In this document: positions 46,007 to 56,180 of the stretch, piece by piece
How the letters are laid out: each line of letters begins with the position of its first letter
Numbering within the stretch: the stretch's first letter is position 1
Source of the DNA: Gerris lacustris
Taxonomy: Eukaryota; Arthropoda; Insecta; Hemiptera; Gerridae
Direction of reading: 5' to 3'
Assembly: GCA_951217055.1 (NCBI GenBank)
Contig: OX578283.1
Span: 1,922,001 to 1,986,000 of the forward strand
DNA length: 64,000 nucleotides
Position numbers and translations under genes: made by a program
The notes under the pieces: generated by a model
The model's database searches: none
What the model was told of the DNA's origin: nothing
The model's input: the letters and a program-made list of their open reading frames with translations, nothing else

Positions 46007-46319
46007 ATATTGGAGTTTTCCCGTCATCCCGAGTATGCTCAGGAGAGGGTTGTGGGCGGTCTATGCATCTTCGGCCCCCTATCGGCAATCGCAAGTACGG
46101 AACATGGTGTTGTCCCCGAAAAAGCTGCCGTAAGTCGTTAGGAGCACTTTCCGGCACTTTTTTTGAGGGTTCCCGACTCCCGTTGAAAGACATTTTCTTG
46201 CTCAGCTACCTGTGGACAGTCGGAACTTACACTCACGACACCATTAGGCACGAATTAAAGCGGGCTAACAACAGCCGACCGTCTGAAGCTACAGTAGTTG
46301 AATACTGCAATTTTTTTAG
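46007..46319 (+). CDS. Merlin-type transposase, exon 2 (zinc ribbon, helical domain)
   Basis: It starts after TTTTTCTAG, phase 1. It encodes C-x4-C ... CC-x4-C (CSGEGC, then WCCPRKSC) followed by SGTFFEGSRLPLKDIFLLSY and an ELKRANNSRPSEATVVEY helix, the DNA-binding half of the protein. It ends TTTTTTTAG/GTGGTT in phase 2. Reading through the donor gives a false longer ORF. Confidence 0.78.
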
Positions 46320-46433
46320 GTGGTTACATAACAAATTTTTTTTATTTTTTTATTTTTGCACACCTCAGTTCTCACTTTATGCACTTCAAACGGCACTTAT
46401 AATAATCATAATAATAAACATTTATGGTTTCAG

Positions 46434-46548
46434 AGATGTTTGTACACGTCACTACCAAAAAAATGATATCATCATAGGCGGGCCAGGTCTTGTTGTCGAG
46501 ATAGACGAGACGGTTCTTTCAAAGCGTAAATATAATCGCGGTAGACTC
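46434..46548 (+). CDS. Merlin-type transposase, exon 3 (first catalytic Asp)
   Basis: It follows ATGGTTTCAG and begins in phase 2. It contains GGPGLVVEIDETVLSKRKYN, where D158 is the first metal ligand; the E-x-D-E-T..K.KYNRGR pattern is diagnostic for the Merlin/IS1595 group. It ends AGACTC/GTAAGT, phase 0. Confidence 0.8.
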
Positions 46549-46644
46549 GTAAGTGCTTTTCAAGCCTTAATTTAGTACGAACCTTTTTTTACACATTTGT
46601 CATTGCTTGTGTTTCAATTGAGCCGTTTTTGGTTGGTTCTGTAG

Positions 46645-46822
46645 GTAGGAGAGCAGTGGTACTTTGGTGGGATTGAACGTGGCAGTGGACGATGTTTTGT
46701 CGAACCAGTACAAGAGAGAAACGCTTTAACTCTTCTGGCTATACTGAGGAAGCACGTCGTACCGGGATCAACAGTGATATCAGACAGTTGGGCCGCCTTC
46801 GGTGGAATCGAATCATTGCCAG
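46645..46822 (+). CDS. Merlin-type transposase, exon 4 (second catalytic Asp)
   Basis: It starts after GTTCTGTAG with VGEQWYFGGIERGSGRCF and reaches VVPGSTVISDSWAAF, where D219 is the second ligand. It ends in phase 1 at CATTGCCAG/GTACTT. The following 2.6-kb intron is enlarged by a foldback element. Confidence 0.8.
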
Positions 46823-47011
46823 GTACTTATTTACCTTCTTCCCCTTATACCCCCTTAGGGTGACTGGTGTTACAGGTGAAAAAATTGAGTAGATTGTTCT
46901 ACTTCTCAGGGGCTACAAAAAACACTATATAAACCATGAGTCAAATATTAACCGTTCTCCCACAAGGTCAAAGTTTATGATTTTTTTAAGATTGCATAAC
47001 TTTGCTCTTAA

Positions 47012-47584
47012 TAGTACATTACGCGTCGAGTGCGGAAAGTAGCATTTTGCATGCGAGTGTGGAGTTTGCACCCGAGCGATAGCGAGGGTGGTAAAACCAC
47101 ACGAGCAATGCAAAATGCCGTTTTCGCACGAGTTGCGTACCGTACTATATCTACGATTGTTAGATTTAAATAATAAATACAGAAACAAATAAACTTGCTG
47201 TATGTAAGTTCGTATCTCTCTTTTGATAAAGATGGCATTAATTCATTAGTTGTATTTTTTGCCGAATTAATTATATCTGGAGGATTATTATTCTCCACAT
47301 TTTCGTCAAAGTCACTTGATTCACTCATTGTTTTTCACTAAAAACTCGATATAAACAGTTACTTTAATAAAAGAACACCAAATTAGTTTTGTTAAATGTA
47401 AACAAACTCACTAATCGTGCGTAAAGCTGAAGAATTCCTCTTCTTTACCGCACTAGTGTGGTAAAGAAGAGGAATTATTCAGAATTATGAGACACGCATG
47501 CGCAATAAATACAAGTACGTAAAGAATCACTTTCTACGCATCTAAACAGAGATGCAATGTTTATATTTCATAACAATCGTAGAT
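47012..47584 (-). mobile_element. R3 element copy 2, inverse
   Basis: It contains the same ATG frame (MSESSDFDENVENNNPPDII, 47328 downwards), hairpin and foldback as at 19494-20056. It is inserted in the left foldback arm between TTGCTCTTAA and AAAACACTTATTG. The right arm reads continuously through this point. Confidence 0.78.
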
Positions 47585-48006
47585 AAAAACACTTATTGAT
47601 CCAAAAGTATAAAAGCTAGAACAAAATATTTGGTTTCGTTGTAAAGCTGACAAAATTGCCTACAAGAAAATGTAATTTTAATTTTTCATATCCTTAAATA
47701 ACATGACAAAATAATTATACAAATTTTATATTTTAAGAAAAAAATTTAAAAAACAATATCTTTGTAGTTCCATAACTTAGTAAAGAACCGAGCTTATACT
47801 TTTCGGACTTCAGGAAAAACTTCCTTCTTTAATAATCTTTTGATCAATATTAATATTATTACCCATTCATAAGGCGGAACCTTTAGTAAACTTCACTGAA
47901 AACAAAAAAGAATCATGTTTATTTCTCCTATTTTTGACTTACAGGTGAGTAAATAATTAAGAGCATATTAAAAAAATTTCAAGATAAAAAGAACTTTTTA
48001 TGTACC

Positions 48007-48615
48007 TACTACGTTTTTAAATTTTCTGTTGAATCGTATGTAATATTGATAATATAATTGTTATAGTTATATATTATATAATGTTAGTGAAAAAAAATAG
48101 TTGAAATTATTTACTTCACATAAATGACAACTATCTAGAGAGCTGATCTTAAACCTATAAAAGGACAATCTTTGTACAACGGATCTCCCCAACACCAAAT
48201 CTAAACCGTGCCATCGATATATTTGAAATAATATAAACGATAAATAATATAATCGATGTATTTCCTGTATTGCTGTCATTCAATGTTTATCTCTTATTTA
48301 TAAAAATCACAAATTTGAAACCCGTCAAAATGAAGATTGTGTAAATATGGTTCATGGCAAAACAAATAAAATAACTTGTGGATTTTTTCCCAACTAACTT
48401 TCCATACAGCAAAATTTGCTAAAAACCAATTAAATTCTGCTGAAAGATGGCTAAAAGTATTAAAATAATGCATTGTCATCGTGTTCTGAGCTATGCTAAA
48501 AGTTTCAAATGTCTAGCTATTCGGGAAGTTAGTTAGAAATCGATTGCCAGATTTACCAGATTTTGTTTGTACGTACCAGACAAACAAACAAACAAGAAAG
48601 CAAGCTTGGTTTAGT
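48007..48615 (+). repeat. R1 MITE copy 3 in the foldback loop
   Basis: It starts TACTACGTTTTTA. The 3' end has decayed to AAGCAAGCTTGGTTTAGTA. It includes GAGAGCTGATCTTAAACCTA and the CAAACAAACAAAC tract. Confidence 0.7.
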
Positions 48616-48990
48616 ATACTCACCTACTTGTCAACAATAAACACGTTTCATTTTTAGTTTCAACGAAGTTTACTAAAAATTCCTAATATAAGAAAATTCC
48701 TAAGATAATATTAATATTTATTGAAACGTTAGTAAATAAGCAAGTTTTTCCAGAAGTCCGACAAGTTTAAGCTCAGTTCGTTTCTGAGTTATGGATCCAC
48801 AAAGAATTTTTTTATTTTCTTAAAAATAAAATTTGTATACATATTTTGTAATGTAATTTGAGGGCATGAAAATTACACTTTTCTTGTTGGATATTTCAGT
48901 TTTACAACGATACCAAATATTTTGTTCTAGCTTTTATACTTTGGGAGCAATAAGTGTTTTAATGAGCAAAGGTATGTAATCTTAAAAATA

Positions 48991-49020
<30 letters not shown>

Positions 49021-49029
<9 letters not shown>

Positions 49030-49160
49030 AATTATAATTATTATTAACTACGGGGAACAGACAGTGAAAAATACACTCCAGCGCCAATACATCCCGGCGC
49101 TGGAGTGTATTTTTCACTGTCTTTTTCCCGTAGTTAATAATAATTATAATTTGATTTAAA
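49021..49160. mobile_element. Small perfect palindromic MITE
   Basis: The arms of about 60 bp (TTTAAATCAAATTATAATTA ... CACTCCAGCGCC and complement) surround AATACATCCC. It is preceded by a T-run of 33 bases. It is absent from the opposite foldback arm. Confidence 0.8.
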
Positions 49161-49468
49161 TTAAAATTTAACTTTCCGTAGTATGAAAACTACCACAAAC
49201 TTAAAAATTGAATTTTAAAAATATCATAAAATTTGACCTTGCTAGAAAACGGTTAAGATTTGACCCATGGTATATATAGCGTTTTTTGTAGCCCATAAGA
49301 CGTAGAACAATCTACTTCATTTTTTGACATATATCGCCACCCTCTATACCAATCGTTTTCTTATTTCATCTTCTCCAATTTATCCCTTTAAATTTCTTTC
49401 TTTATTGATGTATGTCTGTATGGATCCTTACCGATTACTCACACTATGTTGCCCTTCCTATGTTGCAG

Positions 49469-49701
49469 AGGGATATAACCATTATGTGGTCGGCCATTCC
49501 ATGAATTCCGTTGGTCCGGGCTCTGTTCTGATCGAGGGCACATGGCAAAAATTTAAGGCCCGCCACAAAAAAGAATTAGGTGCATCGAGATCTCTATTTT
49601 CGTCGTACATTTCCGAATTTTTTTGGAGGCGTGACTTTCCTCCTCAAGAACGATTCAGAGCCCTATGGGATGGCATCGCCCGTTGGAATGAAGATACCTA
49701 G
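49469..49701 (+). CDS. Merlin-type transposase, exon 5 with stop
   Basis: It starts after CTATGTTGCAG completing Glu, then reads GYNHYVVGHSMNSVGPGSVL and IEGTWQKFKARHKK, with E254 as the third catalytic residue and the usual E..W..K spacing. It ends WNEDT before TAG at 49699-49701. The GHS phrase corresponds to the conserved NHS before the final Glu. Confidence 0.8.
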
Positions 49702-49789
49702 ATGTATGTGTATTCCTTAGTTCTATTTTTAATCATTATTTCGTTTATAATCTTTCTAACACATATTTATTTTCTCTTTAACACATAAC

Positions 49790-49935
49790 ATAGGGGAGTA
49801 ACAATCTAAAGATTCTTAGGTTACTCTAAAAAAAGAATGAAAAAAAAATAGGGGAGTAATAATCTTAATAATCTTTGGTAATTCTTAATCATTTTAAATA
49901 AACATAGGAAAGTAACAATCAAAAGAAGTGCCCAA
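49790..49935. repeat. R4-related MITE fragment
   Basis: It contains TAGGGGAGTAACAATCTAAAG at its start, a second GGGGAGTAATAATCTT and a third GAAAGTAACAATCAAAAGAA, resembling the ends of 701-956 in direct array rather than inverted. Confidence 0.5.
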
Positions 49936-50264
49936 TTGCTGGGAACATGCTGATTTTTGTCACTAAGAGTATTGCCATTAGTCCATTGACCCTGGGCCTT
50001 CTCATATGCTTTAATTTGTTTCTAGTTATCAACAAGAGAGGACATAAACAGCTTGGTTCCGGTGAAATCCGCATCACGAAGGGGTTGAAGTCCGACTTTT
50101 CGCTTCCACTACTGGAAGCATCAGGAGTGTGGTGCATCGTGATGTTTACTTGAAGCAAACACAAGATATACAGACGACTGGAGAGAAGAACTGCGTATTT
50201 ATTAGCGTTGGGAACCAATCGACTGAAAACAGTCGACTAATCGGTTGTTTTGAAATATTCATTC

Positions 50265-51060
50265 AAGCATGTTGGATTGAAATAGGACTGTTTTCTACCT
50301 ACCCGGCCTACTAATTTAAAATATACCTCTTCCCTACTCTAAAGCTTCTGCTTGTATCAGGGTGAAATTTTAAATGATTATATTATATTATATTATTTGA
50401 AATTTGACATGCCTGTTTCAATTGTACTTTAGACAATGTGTAAGATGTTTTATTAAAATCGTTATACGTTAGAATGGAAGATATCGGTAAAAACGTAGTT
50501 TTCTTTATTTTAAACGTTTAGGTCCAATTTAATAAATTTAGCGATCTTTATCACTTCATAACAGTGTCAGTATTAGTTTTACTAACAAAATTATTTAAAA
50601 AAGTTGTTTGCCTCATTAAATAGATGAAGTTAGAATTTTTTCTTTGATTAAGTACGCAGTATTATAATAATATATTGAAAAAAGCATCAGCACAGATCAA
50701 TTTTACTTTTAACAAGACCGAGATTATATTTTCTATATTTACAAATCGAAGAGACATTTTGACATATAACAAAAATGAACAAAACAAGTCAAGGAACAGG
50801 CTTCCTTAATAACATTTTTTCCCGTCTTTTTGAAGCTTTCGTTTATGCGAGCTTTGCGTGTGAACGCTTGGGGCGGATAACGTTGTCCAACAAACTCAGC
50901 CTGGGGGCATTGGTAAAATGAACATGTGTACCAAATTTTAACTAACTTGGTCATCTTTTATTCAAGTTATCGTCATCGGTAGATTTTGTGACAGTGATTT
51001 TGGTAGTTTTTTTCAGATTCACTCCTAGGCTCCAGAACCTGCCATAAGGAACTTCGTTCC
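50265..51060 (+). repeat. R2 element, long form, 5' part missing
   Basis: It ends GCCATAAGGAACTTCGTTCC exactly as the long form does. It carries ATGCCTGTTTCAATTGTAC, the GCGGATAACGTTGTCCAAC phrase and the GTGACAG tail. The first 250 bp are absent or diverged. Confidence 0.7.
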
Positions 51061-51129
51061 AAAAATTGCTTTTAACGAAATTGCCAGCCAATTAGCTAAG
51101 CAACACATTGAAATATTATCAAAGTAATA

Positions 51130-52893
51130 CTAGCTAAACTGAAAGGACCGGCTCAACCTTACTCACCTACCGAGCCCACAAGATGTTTGGAATCTCTTGT
51201 TCAGCAAAAAGATGGTTGATGATATTGTAAAACACACAAACATTAAATTTGAAAACATGAGACGCAATATCACAAACGTAAAAGACACTGAAGAAATAAA
51301 TGCTTTGATCGGCATATTAGTTCTATAATCAATAATTTGAAGAATCCCTGCGATCATTATTGTCAACAACAGCTACAGGAAGGCCTGTTTTCAGATCATT
51401 TATGACTGAGAAAAGGTTTTTCATACTAATAAGAGAGCTTCGATTCGATGATTCTTCTATACGAAAAGAATGGGAAAAACTCGATCCAGCCCCTGCTGGC
51501 TCAAAACTCTTCAACAACTTTATTCAAAACTCTCAGCAAGCTCAACTTGTGTCGATGAGACCACGGTCCCCTTTAGAGGCCCCTTGTTTACCTGCCTTTG
51601 AAGCCAGCAAAGTACGGCTTACAACTAATTTGTCTGACTGAAGCTCATTACTCGTACTTAAACAATGCTCAAATTTACTGCGGGGAGCAAACTAATGAAG
51701 CAACACTTACAGCAGAAGAAAATAAACTACAAATCTCGACTTGGACAGTTGTCAGAATGATCAAATGCATTTACAAAACCAACTCGACTCGAGCAGTTGT
51801 CAGAGTGACCAAATGCATTTACAAAACCAACTCGACTTGAGCAGTTGTCAGAATGATCAAATGCATTTACAAAACCAACTCGACTCGAGTAGTTGTCAGA
51901 ATGATCAAATGCATTTACAAAACCAACTCGACTCGAGCAGTTGTCAGAATGACCAAATGTATTTACAAAACCAACTCGACTCGAGCAGTTGTCAGAATGA
52001 CCAAATGCATTTACAAAACCAACTCGACTCGAGCAGTTGTCAGAATGATCAAATGCATTTACAAAACCAACTCGACTCGAGCAGTTGTCAGAATGACCAA
52101 ATGTATTTACAAAACCAACTCGACTCGAGCAGTTGTCAGAATGACCAAATGTATTTACAAAACCAACTCGACTCGAGCAGTTGTCAGAATGACCAAATGT
52201 ATTTACAAAACCAACTCGACTCGAGCAGTTGTCAGAATGACCAAATGTATTTACAAAACCAACTCGACTCGAGTAGTTGTCAGAATGACCAAATGTATTT
52301 ACAAAACCAACTCGACTCGAGCAGTTGTCAGAATGACCAAATGTATTTACAAAACCAACTCGACTCGAGCAGTTGTCAGAATGACCAAATGTATTTACAA
52401 AACCAACTCGACTCGAGCAGTTGTCAGAATGACCAAATGTATTTACAAAACCAACTCGACTCGAGCAGTTGTCAGAATGATCAAATGCATTTACAAAACT
52501 GACAGAAATGTTACATTTGACAATTGGTTCACTTCGGTAGAAGTTGCTCAGGAGTTGTGGAAGAATGGTTTGACTGTTGTGGGTACATTGATGAAAAATC
52601 AATGGAGATACCTCCGGAATTTCTTCTATCAAAACAAAAAGAAATGGGTTCCAGCCTCTGCAACTTCATTGAAGAGTTGACTCTTGTTTCACATGTCCTG
52701 AAGAATTCAAGAGTCGTACTTTTACTTTCCTCAATGCATCATTTTAAGTACGACAATTCGGTAAATATCAAACCAGATACAGTTTCATTTTACAATTCGA
52801 CAAAGTCTGGAATTGATACACTTGACACGGAGTGCTCGGCGGATTCAACAAATAGAAAAATGTTCCATGATTTTTTAAATGGATTTCTGTCTT
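51130..52893 (+). pseudogene. Decayed piggyBac-like transposase interrupted by a minisatellite
   Basis: Fragments in order: a helical segment with SPQDVWNLLFSKKMVDDIVK (51150-51330); after a frameshift STTATGRPVFRSFMTEKRFF and ELRFDDSSIRKEWEKLDPAP (51362-51495); a deletion; KPAKYGLQLICLTEAHYSYL (51601) near the second catalytic Asp, which seems lost; the 48-bp array; then NVTFDNWFTSVEVAQELWKN (52508), whose D is the conserved catalytic position, and a C-terminus with FYNSTKSGIDTLDTECSADS. Stops and frameshifts exclude a functional enzyme. TTAA termini were not found. Confidence 0.85.
51744..52502 (+). repeat. 48-bp minisatellite, about 16 copies, inside the piggyBac frame
   Basis: The unit contains TCGAGCAGTTGTCAGAATGA and CATTTACAAAACCAACTCGA-like phrases. 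Variants differ by C/T at the ATGACC/ATGATC and TGTATT/TGCATT positions. As 48 is 16 codons, several frames stay open; the transposase frame reads VVRMTKCIYKTNSTRA per unit, with a single CGA to TGA stop in the second unit (about 51838). It matches the VV...K.IY.TN segment that directly precedes the RN(V)TFDNWFTS motif. Confidence 0.92.
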
Positions 52894-53524
52894 GAAATCT
52901 TTAAAATCGGTGACAAAAAGTACTTTTTGAATACGAGTTCGCAAAAAAGTGAGACATTTTCATGTTTTCGCTCTGCGTAAACTACCGACATAAAATGTCC
53001 CCAGGTTCGCTTTGCGGTGTTGGAGGTGGTTAATTGATTCCTGTGTGAGTATTGACTTTCTTTGGCCTTACAAAGCGAAGTAGGGGGAGACCGCGAGGAA
53101 GGCCGAGAGGGCTGAGAGTTGATGGCAACCTCCTGTACATTCCTAACTCCCTGTCACACGTATAAATCTTTTCGACTTTCTTCGACCCTATGACGTGCGG
53201 TGGAGGGAGGCCCAACAGCTGGAGACAGACTGTGCACACCTCCTATACCTTTCTAACTCCTTGATATACTGGGTAACGTTTTTTAGTAACGCTTTTCGAG
53301 TTATGTAGCACAGCCTAACCATGAAAATGTCAAAACCAGGCCAAAAATGTAATACACCTACCTGTTTGGAGTGTTAATAAATGCGTTACAAATTTTTAAT
53401 TAATTATGTAAACTAGTCTTGCAGGTAAATTATAATTTTAAGTTTATATTCATTTCAACAATTTTTTTCTTTTGATCGTTAAAATTAAGAAAAGTTAATG
53501 GTTTTTTTTTTTGTTTTGTTTTTT
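52894..53524. other. No gene; two loosely similar GC-richer units
   Basis: Near 53040-53130 and 53140-53260 there are parallel phrases (TTGACTTTCTTTGGCC / TCGACTTTCTTCGACC, and ACATTCCTAACTCC / CCTTTCTAACTCC), suggesting an old tandem duplication of about 120 bp. No ORF. Confidence 0.4.
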
Positions 53525-54372
53525 ACTTTTCCTCACTACTAATAGTAGGAAAAGTATTGTTTTCACCAAAATATTTTTTTTTGAGATTTCAACGAAATTA
53601 TCCGTTTTAGGTGTTTTTAAGACCTCCTGAGTGGTTTTCAGCATGAAGTATGTATGTGTGTTATCATCGTAGCGCCCAAGGTATTTAACCTAGAGAGTTG
53701 AAACTTGGCAGAAAAATCAGTCCTAACTTGTAGTTGTGCCGCCCAGAAAATAAACTTTTTCCGCCATCTTGAACCCAGTTTGCTGAGTCAGCAAAAATTT
53801 AAAAAAAATCGTATTAAATCGAAAATGGTCCTGATCGAGTTGAAATTTGGCTCGAATGTACCTCTCTGTATGACAAACAAGCCCACTAAATTTTATTTTG
53901 ATTTTGGCCGCCATTTTGAAGTAATAAATTTTTGAATTTTTAAACTTTGACGGTTAATAATACTGAAAGTATAAATAGGTTTTTGACTTATAGCATATCG
54001 TTGGAACCGGAAAAAATTAAGGAACAAATATAAAAAAAGCCGATGAAATTCCATTAATTAGTTTTAAAGTTATAAGCGAATATAATTATTTATTAATGCG
54101 ATAATTTTGATGACGTCAAAGTTTGTTTACATCTGTCAAAATACCGCCAAACTTCTAATAATTAAATAAAATATAGCTATTAAAAATAAGTTTTTTTTTA
54201 AGAATGATAATAAATCAGTTAGTTCAGAACGGTCACCCATCCAAGTACTGACCACATCCAGTGCTGCTTCCTCTGTGTGGCTTCCTCTGCCCCTGTGCTT
54301 CCTCTGTGTGGCCTCTCCTGCTGCTTCGCAGCAGGAGAGGCCACTTTAGTGGCCTCTGAAGTGAGGAAAAGT
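53525..54372 (-). mobile_element. TIR element carrying a 5S-rRNA-like segment
   Basis: The ends ACTTTTCCTCACT and AGTGAGGAAAAGT are perfect 13-bp inverted repeats 848 bp apart. On the minus strand the element begins with a strong hairpin (GGCCTCTCCTGCTGC and complement, 54310-54345) and TTCCTCTGTG repeats, then the 5S-like block, then AT-rich DNA with GGCGGCC/GCCATTTTG phrases. No protein. It could be a SINE3-type retroelement or a MITE; the TIRs favour the latter. Confidence 0.55.
54230..54270 (-). ncRNA. 5S rRNA-derived internal promoter segment
   Basis: The minus strand reads GAAGCAGCACTGGATGTGGT then CAGTACTTGGATGGGTGACC. In animal 5S rRNA the A-box to C-box region is AAGCAGCGTCGGGC...GGTTAGTACTTGGATGGGTGACCG-like, so both the spacing and the C-box match. 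Only about 41 bp are present, so this is not a functional 5S gene. Confidence 0.7.
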
Positions 54373-55177
54373 TCCGAGGTACCCCGTACCCGATTTTTTT
54401 TATTGTTGCCATTTTTTAATGTTCATAATTATTTCCAATTTTCCAAAAGTTATTAATAAGGAAGTATCATAATTGTGATTATTTATTATTTATTTTGTGT
54501 ATATATATTTTAATGTAAATATAGGTGCATATTATTTCATTTTTTATATTTTTCTACTCTCTATATTTAATGTAAATAAGATACATTTTGATGACTATTA
54601 GTAGTAATTACAAAGTTGACTGATCATAACTGAGACTGTTATCTGTTAACCCTATTTCCTTTGATTTTGTGTAAATATATAAAAAGTAAACAAAAATTAA
54701 ACTAGTCCCAACGATTAAATTCTCAGTTTTATTTTATTTTTTGTATAAGTCAACCTAATTTATGTGATAATGTTTGAATTCTTGTAAAAAAAATAGTTGG
54801 AAAAGTCATATTTTTTATTCTTTTTATATTATATTTTTAATGATTTTAAATTTCTGAAAGAAGTGACATGTAGATAAGTATATTTGGAATTACTATTTTT
54901 TTTTAAACTATTATAAAACAATTTTTAACTCTTAGTTTAATTTTTACCATTTCTTTCAACTTGTTAGCTATTTTAATTATAATAAGGTAAAGTTTGGTTA
55001 TCATCTGAAATATAAATATAACGATAAAGATGAGAAATTGATATTTATAATGATCTGTTTATTGTAAAATTGGTTTTTTATGTAAAAATATTATTAAAAA
55101 CAATGTTGAAATATAAAGTATCTTTAATTTAAAGACTTATTCTTTGTTTTTACTTAAAATGCAACTCCAATAAACTA
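54373..55177. other. AT-rich, no gene recognised
   Basis: Very AT-rich sequence with poly(T) patches and no ORF or clear repeat. Confidence 0.5.
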
Positions 55178-55282
55178 ATAGTTATTTATGCATCTAGGGA
55201 GTAAAGTAAGCCATTATTCCCTGAGGGAAAAAGTTGGTTCTTGAGGTGTAGCCGAAGGAATTATTATCCCTAAATCCCGAGG
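55178..55282. repeat. Right 105-bp inverted repeat partnering 45372-45476
   Basis: It reads ATAGTTATTTATGCATCTAG ... TAAATCCCGAGG, the complement of the left copy. It is followed by GCGAAGCCGAGGGAATAACG and CTCCCGAGGCGCAGCCGAGG (55283-55330), so the outermost part has two palindromic CGAGGCGnAGCCGAGG motifs. Between the pair lie the Merlin-type gene and several later insertions. Confidence 0.7.
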
Positions 55283-55588
55283 CGAAGCCGAGGGAATAAC
55301 GCTTATTAGCTCCCGAGGCGCAGCCGAGGGTGTACAAAAATTAATTCTTAACCCTCGGGTGCACGCGGTCTAATACAGACACGAGGAGTCGTGGATCCCT
55401 GATAGCACTTAATCTGTTTTATATGCCCACACAACAGGTAAAATAAATATAAACTTGAAATCATTTTAGCAAAATATTATAAAACATACTTAAATTGGTT
55501 TTATTAATTTATAATATACCGTTTTTTAGTCTCATAGCTTATAAGCACAAAATAAGTCAGTCTCAATTGTAATTTTTTATTTTTTATG

Positions 55589-56180
55589 TACTACGTTTTT
55601 AAATTTTCTGTTGAATCGTATGTAATGTTGATAATATAATTGTTATATAATATATAATGTTAGTGAAAAAAAAAAAAGTTCCAAATTTATTTACTTCACA
55701 TAAATGACAGCCATCTAGAGAGCTGATCTTAAACCTATAAAAGGACAAATCTTTGTACAACAGATCTCCCCAACACCAAATCTAAACCGTGCCATCGATA
55801 TATTTGAAATAATATAAATAATATAATCGATATATTTCCTGTTTTGCTGTCATTCAATGTTTATCTCTTATTTATAAAAATCGCAAATTTGAAACCCGTC
55901 AAAATGAAGATTGAAAATATCCCATGGGATATGTCAAAACAAATAAAATAACTTGCGGATTTTTTCCGAACTTACTTTCCATACAGCAAAATTTGCTGAA
56001 AACTGATTAAATTCTGCTGAAAGATGGCTAAAAGTATTAAAAAATGCATTGTCATCGTGTTCTGAGCTATGCTAAAAGTTTCAAATGTCTAGCTACTCGG
56101 GGAAGTTAGTTAAAAATCGATTGCCAGATTTGTACCGGACAAACAAACAAACAAGAAAGCAAGCTAATAAAAACATAGTA
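55589..56180 (+). repeat. R1 MITE copy 4
   Basis: It starts TACTACGTTTTTA and ends TAAAAACATAGTA (one change in the TIR). At 592 bp it is the closest to the copy at 9685 in full length. Confidence 0.8.

Larger units (their letters stand above)
46878..49332. mobile_element. 2.5-kb foldback element in the transposase intron
   Basis: The inverted ends share AGTAGATTGTTCTAC, with GGGCTACAAAAAACRCTATA just inside, and pair again for several hundred bp (for example AAGTATAAAAGCTAGAACAA on the left against its complement on the right). The left arm holds an R3 insertion (47012-47584), the right arm a palindromic MITE (49021-49160), and the loop an R1 copy (48007-48615). No ORF of its own. Confidence 0.75.

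Noticed and set aside
45913..46575. 220-residue continuous ORF
   Set aside because: It reads through two introns of the transposase gene (46320-46433 and from 46549); the spliced model restores the catalytic order and is preferred.
51744..52502. CRISPR-like array
   Set aside because: The 48-bp units are contiguous tandem copies with no unique spacers, in an insect genome.
51727..52632. Long minus-strand and second-frame ORFs of 250-300 residues across 51.7-52.7 kb
   Set aside because: They are open only because the 48-bp repeat is a multiple of three; the sequence is a degenerate piggyBac frame on the plus strand and the other frames have no homology.
54230..54270. Functional 5S rRNA gene
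   Set aside because: Only the internal promoter part is present; the 5' third and 3' end of 5S are missing and there is no terminator in the right place.
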